Shown here: in pieces, positions 1 through 6,259 of the stretch
Numbering within the stretch: the stretch's first letter is position 1
How the letters are laid out: each line of letters opens with the position of its first letter
NCBI GenBank assembly: GCA_964484305.1
Contig: CAZAEI010000015.1
Location: 1 to 25,738 of the forward strand
Source of the DNA: DAOVFN01 sp964484305
Lineage (GTDB): Archaea; Aenigmatarchaeota; Aenigmatarchaeia; QMZP01
DNA length: 25,738 nucleotides
Reading direction: 5' to 3'
Position numbers and translations under genes: made by a program
Notes under the pieces: model-generated
What the model was told of the DNA's origin: nothing
The model's input: only the letters and a program-made list of their open reading frames with translations
The model's database searches: none

Positions 1-14
1 AGCCCCGGGAGGGA

Positions 15-99
15 TTTTCGGTTAACCTGGAAGTTGCCCCGAACAACGGTGAGTGGGCAACTCCTTTTGGCCCACGCCTTTTCTTGAAAAAGGCGTGCA
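15..99 (-). other. tRNA-Thr intron 2, noncanonical T-loop position 59/60 (85 nt)
   Basis: TTCG, directly after T-stem strand GGGGG, pairs with CGAA at the intron 3' end. A 3-nt bulge AAT then precedes T-stem strand CCCTC. Cutting after the second bulge base on each side gives the T loop TTCGACT. The 5' inner helix is weak, so this is a relaxed bulge-helix-bulge. Inside the intron are a strong hairpin, ACGCCTTTT/AAAAGGCGT, and a second stem, GTTGCCC/GGGCAAC. T-loop introns near 58-60 are known from Crenarchaeota and some other archaea. Confidence 0.8.
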
Positions 100-121
100 G
101 TCGAACCCCCGACCTGCTGGT

Positions 122-242
122 CTCTCGACGCTGCTTTGCAATCATCGAATCATGCGACCGTCTTTTTATCATCACCCAGTTCGCACCGGAGTGCAAGCGG
201 GCGATTTATCGCCCGAGAGACCTGGGTTCAATAGACCAGCGT
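122..242 (-). other. tRNA-Thr intron 1, canonical position 37/38 (121 nt)
   Basis: A good bulge-helix-bulge can be drawn. The anticodon stem GCTGG/CCAGC is the outer helix. CTTG of the 5' exon pairs with CGAG near the intron 3' end. The 3-nt bulge AGA lies on the 3' side and TA(A) on the 5' side. The inner helix is CGCTG/CAGCG, or ACGCTG/CAGCGT. Cutting after the second bulge base leaves A37 and A38 in the exons. The intron is itself structured: CCCAG/CTGGG closes two hairpins, GGGCGAT/ATCGCCC and GCAC-TCCG-GTGC. It encodes no endonuclease. Confidence 0.85.
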
Positions 243-302
243 TACAAGCCAGCCGCTCTTCCAACTGAGCTACCGAGGCTTAACTAATTATTTCTGAAAG
301 GC

Positions 303-310
303 ATATAAAA
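303..310 (-). promoter_or_regulatory. TATA box of the tRNA-Thr gene
   Basis: Read on the minus strand, TTTTATAT is centred about 26 nt upstream of tRNA base 1 (position 279), the usual archaeal spacing to the transcription start. It sits just beyond the stop codon of the upstream kinase gene, which lies on the same strand. Confidence 0.55.
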
Positions 311-312
311 AG

Positions 313-882
313 CTATTTCACCGGCCGCTCTGATTTTATGTCCTTGAGTATCCTGGATATCTTTGACCTCAGGTCAGAGAGGCTCCCGGTATTCTTTATT
401 GTGTATTTCCTGAACCTGCTGGTTCTGGCCAGGGAGCGCATGCCCCGCTCAAGCTCCTTCCTGTCCCTCCAGAGAAAGCGCTCCCAGTCATCCGGGTCCC
501 TTGGGCCGCCCCGTCTCCTGAGCCTTGCGTACCTGACCCTCTTGGCGCACTCCACGATTACAAGGAAGACCTCCCCAAGCTTTTTAAGAAGCTCGATCTC
601 CTTGATGTTCCTAGGGCCGTCAACGCATATGATGCCGGATTTAGAATCCCTTATCCTGTGCTCAATCATATTGATTGGCGCATCGGGCCCGTACTCCTTC
701 CTAAGTTCCCTGGCTATGTATTCCTGGCTCTCCACGGTGAGCTCCAGGCCGCGCCTTGACACCTCCTCCCTGATTATGTTCCCTGTTATGAAGGTGGTTA
801 TCTTCCTTCTCTTGATTTCCCTTGAGACCTCGGACTTACCGGAGCCGGGGAGTCCTGTCACAACGATTATCTTCCTTCTCAT
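313..882 (-). CDS. UPF0200 family P-loop kinase (dephospho-CoA kinase-like)
   Basis: This 189-residue soluble protein begins with a strand and a Walker A loop, VTGLPGSGKSE, with Lys16 and Ser17 contacting nucleotide phosphates. Next comes the IIREEVSRRG segment seen in the archaeal UPF0200 family of small-molecule kinases. The segment IICVDGPRNIKEIELLK is typical of these proteins, and the basic helix RYARLRRRGGPRDP resembles a lid region. Size and motif order match the family, whose members resemble dephospho-CoA or nucleotide kinases. The substrate has not been established and cannot be read from the sequence. The gene is divergent from the small membrane protein at 969. A TATA-like stretch at about 925-935 would give a leader of some 20 nt. 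It ends 34 bases before the tRNA gene on the same strand. Confidence 0.85.
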   Translation of the reverse strand: MRRKIIVVTGLPGSGKSEVSREIKRRKITTFITGNIIREEVSRRGLELTVESQEYIARELRKEYGPDAPINMIEHRIRDSKSGIICVDGPRNIKEIELLKKLGEVFLVIVECAKRVRYARLRRRGGPRDPDDWERFLWRDRKELERGMRSLARTSRFRKYTIKNTGSLSDLRSKISRILKDIKSERPVK

Positions 883-924
883 GCGCTCTCACTTCTGTTC
901 TCACTGTCCCGTAAAAATTGCATT

Positions 925-950
925 AATTCTATATAATTCTATATATAAAA
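925..950. promoter_or_regulatory. Divergent AT-rich promoter region
   Basis: For the plus strand, ATATATAAAA at 941-950 is centred about 24 nt before ATG 969, which predicts a leaderless mRNA. For the minus strand, the tract around 925-935 (TATATAGAATTAA on that strand) lies about 45-50 nt before start codon 882, which leaves a short leader for the UPF0200 gene. Confidence 0.45.
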
Positions 951-968
951 CAAATCCTATATTAAGCT

Positions 969-1340
969 ATGGTCCTGGAGCTCATCCCCGACATACTGAT
1001 GAAACTCACCCAGCTCAACACGGTCATTCTCCTGGCGGTGTTCCTTGTTTTCATAGTCCTGGCCTACAAGATATTCCAGGCCCTAATAAAGGCCTTCATA
1101 GTGGGTGTAATAGCCGCAACCTTCCCTGTGGTGGCCAGCCTCGCGGGCATGGATGTCCCCCTGACCATCTCCAGCGTCATATGGTTTGCAATATTTGGCG
1201 TGGCTGCCTACCTTCTGTACGCAACGATTTCCGGGGGCGCCAAGATAGCGGGGCTTGTGATGAGGCCCTTCAGGGGCCTGTTCAGGAGAAAGCCTGTCCA
1301 GAAGGTAATAATCAGGGAAAAGGAGAACAGCAAATCCTGA
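969..1340 (+). CDS. Small multi-pass membrane protein of unknown function
   Basis: This 123-residue protein has a long hydrophobic stretch at about residues 18-62 that can form two membrane helices, broken by the basic patch YKIFQALIKAF. A third helix lies at about 66-88. The C-terminus is short and very basic (MRPFRGLFRRKPVQK), so it probably faces the cytoplasm. I do not recognise the family. The start is supported by a TATA box about 24 nt upstream, giving a leaderless transcript. The gene converges on the pilin-like operon, with a duplicated hairpin repeat in the 77-nt gap. It is alone on its strand, so the context does not suggest a role. Confidence 0.7.
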   Translation: MVLELIPDILMKLTQLNTVILLAVFLVFIVLAYKIFQALIKAFIVGVIAATFPVVASLAGMDVPLTISSVIWFAIFGVAAYLLYATISGGAKIAGLVMRPFRGLFRRKPVQKVIIREKENSKS

Positions 1341-1342
1341 CC

Positions 1343-1405
1343 CACCCCGTTCCCTGAGGGGGACGGCAGGCACTCAGCACACCCCGTTCCCTGAGGGGGA
1401 CGGCA
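1343..1405. repeat. Two direct copies of a 26-bp hairpin-forming repeat, 37-bp period
   Basis: Positions 1343-1368 and 1380-1405 are identical. The core of each, CCGTTCCCTGAGGGGGACGG, folds back on itself (CCGT/ACGG and CCC/GGG). The copies fill the gap between two convergent genes, so they may act as a bidirectional terminator or may be a REP-like element. There is no T-tract after either hairpin. Confidence 0.75.
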
Positions 1406-1417
1406 CCTAGCGCACCC

Positions 1418-1993
1418 TCAGCCGGTTATCTCCTTCACTATGGAATCCCCGCCCCTTGAAAGACTCAGGTAGCTGTAGAGGCTTGTCTTGTCCCTCGCCA
1501 CCTGGCCTGACCAATACCTCCCCTCGAAGCTGATATCAAGGGTGAAGTCGCTCCCGACGCCGTAAAGGGTCCTTGAATCAGTCCCGCCGTCATCCAGGGC
1601 AAGGGTTTCACCAGCACTGTCGACAAGGGCATAGAGCGTCACGGGCCTCCCGAGCCAGTTGCCTGCATAGAGCTCGACCCCCCCGGGATTCTCCTCATCA
1701 GGCACCGCAACCACCCAGAGGCTCTCCATATCAAGGTATCGCTCTCCTACACTGTCCCTGACGAATCCCGTGAATTCCCCGAGTTTTGATGGGTTGCCGT
1801 CCTCCAGCATGGCCAGGTTCAGGGCATGGGGAATCTCCCTCTCAAGGTTCCCGGCCAGCCTTGAGATGTCCATTGTGTGGCCGCCTGTCAGGATCACCTG
1901 GCCGGGCAGGGCCGCAAAGAACAATGCGCACAGCAGCAGCGCTCCCAGCATGAAGAACTGCCCCTTGCGCCTACCCTTAAGCCTCCCAGACAT
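1418..1993 (-). CDS. Archaeal type IV pilin-like secreted protein (class III-like signal)
   Basis: This 191-residue protein begins with basic residues and RRKGQFFMLGALLLCALFFA. A short charged head, a Gly just before the hydrophobic helix, and an FF start to the helix resemble archaeal prepilin signals processed by a type IV prepilin peptidase. The exact cleavage site is uncertain. The remainder, about 155 residues, looks extracellular and beta-rich, with many Gly, Asp and aromatic residues and no recognised domain. An upstream GGAGGT at -9 to -14 supports this ATG. The start overlaps the end of the preceding pilin-like gene by 17 nt, so the two are cotranscribed and probably translationally coupled. 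I take it as a minor pseudopilin or envelope protein; its partner is the next gene. Confidence 0.65.
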   Translation of the reverse strand: MSGRLKGRRKGQFFMLGALLLCALFFAALPGQVILTGGHTMDISRLAGNLEREIPHALNLAMLEDGNPSKLGEFTGFVRDSVGERYLDMESLWVVAVPDEENPGGVELYAGNWLGRPVTLYALVDSAGETLALDDGGTDSRTLYGVGSDFTLDISFEGRYWSGQVARDKTSLYSYLSLSRGGDSIVKEITG

Positions 1994-2348
1994 AGAGCCT
2001 TACCTCCCTTGGCTGATAGGAATCCCCCCCTGCCATGAAATAGGAAGACACCCAGACATTCCCTCCCTGGCCTGCCTGGCCTGCGCAGCCCCCCGAGGGC
2101 TGGCATATCTGAACGGAGTGGCTGAATCCATAGAGGCTTATCTCGTCCTCAAGGCCCTGGATGTCGCCTGAATACACATAGCCCCTGAGGAGGCCTCTCT
2201 GGTCGAGCTCGGGCAGGACCCGCCCGAAATCGTGCTCAGGCCCTGAACCGGCCTGGCTATAGCCATGGGCCAGGTAGAGCATAAACCCCAGAAGTATCAG
2301 GCCCGCAAAAACAGCCTCCAGCATGAAGACAAAGCCGCGCATAATCAT
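1977..2348 (-). CDS. Archaeal type IV pilin-like protein, first gene of a pair
   Basis: This protein has 123 residues, or 121 if translation starts at the second Met (2342). Its N-terminus, RGFVFMLEAVFAGLILLGFM, has the Gly, aromatic and Glu arrangement of pilin-like proteins found in many uncultivated archaea. One membrane helix is followed by an extracellular domain of about 90 residues with two cysteines in the segment CQPSGGCAG. A TATA box at about 2365-2374 lies 22-28 nt upstream, so the mRNA is leaderless or nearly so. The downstream gene starts inside its last codons. Both probably belong to one surface filament or envelope complex; no assembly ATPase is nearby, so its assembly genes would lie elsewhere. 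Confidence 0.65.
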   Translation of the reverse strand: MIMRGFVFMLEAVFAGLILLGFMLYLAHGYSQAGSGPEHDFGRVLPELDQRGLLRGYVYSGDIQGLEDEISLYGFSHSVQICQPSGGCAGQAGQGGNVWVSSYFMAGGDSYQPREVRLYVWEA

Positions 2349-2428
2349 AGTTGGGCCGGGGGGTTAATATACATTCCAGGCACGAAAAATGATTATATAT
2401 ATAGCAATAAAATAATTAATTGAGAAGC

Positions 2429-2947
2429 ATGGAAAATGCAAGAGATTCCGGTTCTGGTGAAAGCGACGTCTACAAGACTATTTTTGAGAACCTTCCCTTT
2501 GTGGCATTCACCCTCGACAGGAAGGGAAGGGTTCTGGAGGCCAACAGGTATACTGCCCAGTTGTTTGGGATGAATATAGAGGATGTGAAAGGCAAGGTGT
2601 TCTCAGAGGTGGCATCCCTTGACAAGAAGGACCTGATAAAGGCCTTCATAGAGTTCAGGAAGAATATCGGGGGGAAGGTGACAGACAAGACGGTCTACAA
2701 GGTTAAATTGAAGGGTGGGAGGGAGATTTTCCTCGAGCTTGTGGGCATACCCCTGAAGGAAGGCGGGAAGGTGACCAAGGTCCTCGATGTCGGAAGCGAT
2801 ATCACTGAGCGAAAGAAGTCTGAGGATGCGCTTAAGAAGAATGTAGAGGAGCTTGAGAAGATTAACAGGCTTGCCGTTGGCAGGGAGCTCAGGATGATTG
2901 AGCTGAAGAAGAGGATCAATGCGCTTGAGAGAAAGTCGGGGAAATGA
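2429..2947 (+). CDS. Single PAS-domain signalling protein with a coiled-coil tail
   Basis: This 172-residue soluble protein consists of one PAS domain (about residues 10-125) and an alpha-helical tail. PAS signs are YKTIFENLPFVAFTLDRKG at the start, EANRYTAQLFGM after the first strands, and VLDVGSDITERKKSE at the end, the usual PAS/PAC exit. The tail, about 130-172, reads EELEKINRLAVGRELRMIELK and is nearly the same as the end of the dCACHE-HAMP protein 4.5 kb downstream. No kinase, cyclase or HTH domain follows, so the protein must pass its signal to a partner. A TATA tract at about 2393-2403 puts the transcription start near 2423, so ATG 2429 is preferred over the in-frame TTG at 2420. It precedes the three binding-protein genes on the same strand. 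Confidence 0.85.
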   Translation: MENARDSGSGESDVYKTIFENLPFVAFTLDRKGRVLEANRYTAQLFGMNIEDVKGKVFSEVASLDKKDLIKAFIEFRKNIGGKVTDKTVYKVKLKGGREIFLELVGIPLKEGGKVTKVLDVGSDITERKKSEDALKKNVEELEKINRLAVGRELRMIELKKRINALERKSGK

Positions 2948-3076
2948 ACGGAATTGCCACCGGACGCTCAAGGCGGGGTTTCTTGCATCGGGGCAGGACC
3001 CCTCGTAAAGGGCCACGTTTAAACAAGGATATGTATTATTATATATAAGATAAGGTAATTATTATACATATAATTA

Positions 3077-3086
3077 ATATATATAT
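3077..3086 (+). promoter_or_regulatory. TATA tract of the first substrate-binding protein gene
   Basis: AATATATATA is centred about 24 nt before ATG 3105, consistent with a leaderless mRNA. A further TATATATAAGATAA-like tract at about 3039-3052 may be a second promoter. The whole 157-nt gap after the PAS gene is very AT-rich in its second half, so the binding-protein genes probably have their own promoter. Confidence 0.5.
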
Positions 3087-3104
3087 GGGATAAGGGTATT
3101 GTAG

Positions 3105-4115
3105 ATGAGCAGGCAGTTCGGATCCGGATGGCAGATGCTTATTCTAACCCTGTTAGTTGCTGGTTGCGTGATTTCGAGCGGGTGCGTGACAGAGACCCAG
3201 AAGGTTTATCACGTCGGGATGCTGAACGGGCTGGGGGTATTCCTGGATGAAATACCGGTCGCGTTCAAGGCCAAGATGACTGAGTTAGGGTATGTGGAAG
3301 GGGATAACATAGTCTATGAGCTGCAGACAACGAACTTTGAGCCGGAGAAGGAGAAGCAGATTCTCAACAAATTCGTGGAGGATGAGGTTGACCTGATTTT
3401 CACTTTTCCCACCGAGGTATCCATGGCAGCCAAGGCAGCCACTCAGGGGACAGATGTTCCCGTGGTCTTCTGCTTCGCCAACATAGAAGACACTGGTCTT
3501 GTGGAAAGCGTGCGACAGCCCGGAGGGCACATCACCGGTGTGAGATACCCCGGTCCTGACCTTGCCATCAAGAGGTTCGAGATAATGCTCGAGATGGCGC
3601 CGGATGCCAAAAGGGTGTGGATACCCTACCAGAGGGGTTACCCCATTGTAGCCAGCCAGATGGTTGTGTTGCATCCAGTTGCCGAAGCCGCGGGCGTAAC
3701 GCTGATAGAGTTCCCGGCTGACAACGCGTCAGAGCTCCAGGCCGGGCTGGACGCGATTGCTGCGTCTGGGGTCATAGACATCGATTTCATACTGTTTATA
3801 GCCGAGCCACTTGCCGTGACGCCTGATGCGTTTGAAGTGATGGGAAGGTTTGCATCTGAGAACAACGTGCCGATTGGCGGTGCCCTCATGGAAGTGGGAG
3901 GATACGGCTCTATCTTTGGCGTGAACGTCGATATCATGAAGACAGCGGAACAGGCAGCAGTGTCTGCCGATAAGGTCCTTAGGGGGGCGGATGCCGGCAC
4001 GATACCGGTTGTCTCGTCAGAGAGTTATCTTGAGATAAACTACAAGGTTGCTCAGGAATTTGGAATCAATGTGAGCGAGGGCCTGCTGGCTAGGGCAGAC
4101 AAGATAATCCGCTAG
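3105..4115 (+). CDS. PF04392-type lipoprotein substrate-binding protein, copy 1
   Basis: This 336-residue protein has a hydrophobic N-terminal segment ending in a lipobox. Two candidate cysteines exist (LVAGC and ISSGC). Only the second is kept in copy 3, so it is the likelier lipidation site. The mature part has the two-lobe periplasmic-binding fold of the PF04392/TrpX-like family. Signature segments are AFKAKMTELGYVEGDNIVYE, VDLIFTFPTEVSMAAKAATQ, QPGGHITGVRYPGPD and, near the end, AGTIPVVSSESYLEINYKVA. Family members bind small organic ligands, some of them aromatic amino acids; the ligand here is unknown. Two paralogues follow at 30 and 39 nt spacing. No permease or ATPase gene is present in the window. 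It is partly identical in DNA to copy 2. Confidence 0.88.
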   Translation: MSRQFGSGWQMLILTLLVAGCVISSGCVTETQKVYHVGMLNGLGVFLDEIPVAFKAKMTELGYVEGDNIVYELQTTNFEPEKEKQILNKFVEDEVDLIFTFPTEVSMAAKAATQGTDVPVVFCFANIEDTGLVESVRQPGGHITGVRYPGPDLAIKRFEIMLEMAPDAKRVWIPYQRGYPIVASQMVVLHPVAEAAGVTLIEFPADNASELQAGLDAIAASGVIDIDFILFIAEPLAVTPDAFEVMGRFASENNVPIGGALMEVGGYGSIFGVNVDIMKTAEQAAVSADKVLRGADAGTIPVVSSESYLEINYKVAQEFGINVSEGLLARADKIIR

Positions 4116-4145
4116 ACCCCGGGTGAATGCTTTAATAGGTTATAG

Positions 4146-5171
4146 ATGGTTAGAATGAATACAGGCAAGCAAAAACCCAATCAGATTATTCTGCTTGTAA
4201 TCCTGTTAGTTGCTGGTTGCGTGATTTCGAGCGGGTGCGTGACAGAGACCCAGAAGGTTTATCACGTCGGGATGCTGAACGGGCTGGGGGTATTCCTGGA
4301 TGAAATACCGGTCGCGTTCAAGGCCAAGATGACTGAGTTAGGGTATGTGGAAGGGGAGAACATAGTCTACGATGTTCAGAGCACAATGTTTGAGCCTGAG
4401 AGGGAAAGGCAAATCCTGGAGCAGTTCGTGGAGGACGACGTTGACTTGATATACACGTTTCCCACTGAGGTATCCATGGCAGCCAAGGCAGCCACCCAGG
4501 GAACGGAGGTTCCTGTTATCTTTTCCATAGCCAACATTGAGGGGACCGGCCTTGTTGACAGTGTGAGCCACCCCGGGGGGCATATCACTGGTGTGAGATA
4601 CCCTGGTCCGGACCTTGCCATAAAGCGCTTTGAGGTCATGCGCGAGCTTGTCCCGGAGGCCAGGGTAATGTGGATACCCTACCAGAGGGGCTATCCCATT
4701 GTAGCCAACCAGATGGAGGCATTGCATCCGGTTGCTGAAGCCGCGGGCGTAACGCTGATAGAGTTCCCGGCTGACAACGCGTCAGAGCTCCAGGCCGGGC
4801 TGGACGCGATTGCTGCGTCCGGCGATATCGGCTTTGACGCGATATTGTTCATACCCGAGCCACTTAGTACATTCCCTGAGCCTTATGCAGTGATAGGTAA
4901 GTTCGCGTATGAAAACAACATACCCGTTGGAGGCCTGATTATGCAGGCCGGCGAGGAATACGGGTCTATTTTTGGCATAAATGTTGATATCCCGAAAACG
5001 GCGCAACAGGCAGCAATACTGGCTGACAATATACTCAAGGGGATAGATGCAGGCACCATCCCGGTTGTCTCTTCAGAGAGCTATTTTGAGATAAATTACA
5101 ATGCGGCTCAGGAATTTGGAATCAATGTGAGCGAGGCCTTGTTGGTCAGTGCAGATAATATAATCCGCTAG
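4146..5171 (+). CDS. PF04392-type lipoprotein substrate-binding protein, copy 2
   Basis: This 341-residue paralogue of the preceding gene has the same two candidate lipobox cysteines and the same two-lobe fold (NIVYD, VDLIYTFPTEVSMAAKAATQ, HPGGHITGVRYPGPD, AGTIPVVSSESYFEINY). A 156-bp stretch (4202-4357) and an 83-bp stretch (4737-4819) are identical to copy 1, while the DNA between them is clearly diverged. This patchwork points to gene conversion rather than one recent duplication. The central region that shapes the ligand pocket differs from copy 1, for example EPLSTFPEPYAVIGKFAYEN against EPLAVTPDAFEVMGRFASEN, so ligand preference may differ. The start is ATG 4146 (MVRMN), and a matching MVRMN start is seen in copy 3. 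There is no clear Shine-Dalgarno motif. Confidence 0.88.
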   Translation: MVRMNTGKQKPNQIILLVILLVAGCVISSGCVTETQKVYHVGMLNGLGVFLDEIPVAFKAKMTELGYVEGENIVYDVQSTMFEPERERQILEQFVEDDVDLIYTFPTEVSMAAKAATQGTEVPVIFSIANIEGTGLVDSVSHPGGHITGVRYPGPDLAIKRFEVMRELVPEARVMWIPYQRGYPIVANQMEALHPVAEAAGVTLIEFPADNASELQAGLDAIAASGDIGFDAILFIPEPLSTFPEPYAVIGKFAYENNIPVGGLIMQAGEEYGSIFGINVDIPKTAQQAAILADNILKGIDAGTIPVVSSESYFEINYNAAQEFGINVSEALLVSADNIIR

Positions 5172-5210
5172 GCCTTCGGGTGGTTATTGGATAATGCTTT
5201 ACCAGAAAAG

Positions 5211-6236
5211 ATGGTTAGAATGAATCCAGACAGGCAGATTGAATCCAATCGACCAATGCTGCTTGTAATCATTTTGGTTATAGGATCTATTATTTCGAGC
5301 GGGTGCGTCACAGAAACAAAAAAAGAGTTGTATCATGTGGGTATTATATCTGGCTCAGATGCTTTTGTCGGTATAGCAGATGGCTTCAAGGCCGGGATGA
5401 CTGAGTTAGGCTACATCGAAGGTGAAAATATAGTATACGACTTGCAAGTAAAGGATGCTGACCCTGAGGGTGAAAGGCAGGCCGTCGAGAAATTCGTGGA
5501 AGACAAGGTTGACCTGATTTTTGTCTTTCCCACCGAGCCGGCCTTAGCAGCCAAGGCATCTACCCAAGGGGCAGGCATTCCAGTGGTTTTTGCCATGGCT
5601 GGTCTGGAAGGTTATGACCTGGTAGAGAGTGTGAAACAGCCCGGGGGGAATATCACTGGTGTCCGCTTCCCTATCCCGGAGTTATCAGCCAAACAGGTTG
5701 AGTTCTTGCATGAGCTAGTACCAGAAGCAAAACAGGTTTATCTAGTCTATGATTGCAATTACCCTAATACAGCCCCTGCGCTCAGGGAGATGCGTTCAAT
5801 AGCCTCATCATTGGGTATAACATTGGTGGAAGACCCCGTCAACAATATGGAAGAATTTCAGGCTGCTCTGCAGAAGCGAGCTGCATTGGATGATATTGGC
5901 ATTGATGCTATCCTGATTATGCCCGATATTCTTAACAACTCGCCTGAAGGTTTTGGGGCGATTCTCACCCTTGCCAATGCAAACAAATTGCCTATTGGCA
6001 GTGGCACGAATCTTGCAGTATCCCTTGGTAGTATATTTAGTTTTGTCCCTGACAACGTTGGCCAAGGTAAACAGGCAGCATCCCTGGCTGACAAAATCTT
6101 TAAGGGTACTCCTGCTGGTACAATACCAGTTGTCACACCCGAGGCACAGTTGTGGATAAACTACAAAGTGGCTAAAGAGCTTGGGCTGAATGTGAGCGAA
6201 AGCCTGCTGGCCAGGGCTGACGAGATAATACGCTAG
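5211..6236 (+). CDS. PF04392-type lipoprotein substrate-binding protein, copy 3 (divergent)
   Basis: This 341-residue protein is exactly as long as copy 2 when translation starts at ATG 5211 (MVRMN). The in-frame TTG at 5187 would add eight residues not seen in copy 2. It has a single lipobox, ISSGC, because the upstream Cys is replaced (LVIGS). Family segments are present but diverged: GFKAGMTELGYIEGENIVYD, VDLIFVFPTEPALAAKASTQ, QPGGNITGVRFPIPELSAKQ and PAGTIPVVTPEAQLWINYKV. Its codons are visibly richer in A/T than those of copies 1 and 2, so it has a different history or escaped the conversion that keeps the others alike. It lies 39 nt after copy 2 and 23 nt before the dCACHE-HAMP gene, probably in the same transcript. 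Ligand unknown. Confidence 0.87.
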   Translation: MVRMNPDRQIESNRPMLLVIILVIGSIISSGCVTETKKELYHVGIISGSDAFVGIADGFKAGMTELGYIEGENIVYDLQVKDADPEGERQAVEKFVEDKVDLIFVFPTEPALAAKASTQGAGIPVVFAMAGLEGYDLVESVKQPGGNITGVRFPIPELSAKQVEFLHELVPEAKQVYLVYDCNYPNTAPALREMRSIASSLGITLVEDPVNNMEEFQAALQKRAALDDIGIDAILIMPDILNNSPEGFGAILTLANANKLPIGSGTNLAVSLGSIFSFVPDNVGQGKQAASLADKIFKGTPAGTIPVVTPEAQLWINYKVAKELGLNVSESLLARADEIIR

Positions 6237-6259
6237 ATGGGGATTTTAAGTTGATTGTT

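Larger units (their letters stand above)
1..279 (-). tRNA. tRNA-Thr (anticodon UGU) interrupted by two introns
   Basis: On the minus strand three exons (279-243, 121-100, 14-1) join into a 73-nt cloverleaf. The acceptor stem is GCCTCGG/CCGGGGC with one T-G wobble. The D stem is GCTC/GAGC with an 8-nt loop. The anticodon stem is GCTGG/CCAGC with loop CTTGTAA, so the anticodon is UGU. The variable loop is AGGTC, and the T arm is GGGGG-TTCGACT-CCCTC. The discriminator is U73 and the first pairs are G1-C72 and C2-G71, both usual for archaeal tRNA-Thr. CCA is not encoded, as far as can be seen, because the window begins at base 73. Both interruptions have bulge-helix-bulge pairing of the type cut by the archaeal tRNA-splicing endonuclease. 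Reading through without removing introns would miss the gene or call it defective. Confidence 0.9.

Noticed and set aside
122..175. C/D guide RNA in tRNA intron 1 (GTGATGA)
   Set aside because: A C-box match is present, but no D box (CTGA) follows at a suitable distance in the intron.
53..287. Two short plus-strand frames at the window start
   Set aside because: They lie entirely on the complement of the tRNA-Thr gene and its introns.
338..1357. 339-codon plus-strand frame opposite the UPF0200 kinase and the small membrane protein
   Set aside because: It is antisense to a well-supported P-loop kinase and overlaps the membrane protein in another frame. Its translation is low-complexity Ser/Leu with no domain.
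3105..6236. ABC import operon
   Set aside because: Three binding proteins are present but no permease or ATPase is encoded in the window, so a transport operon cannot be claimed.
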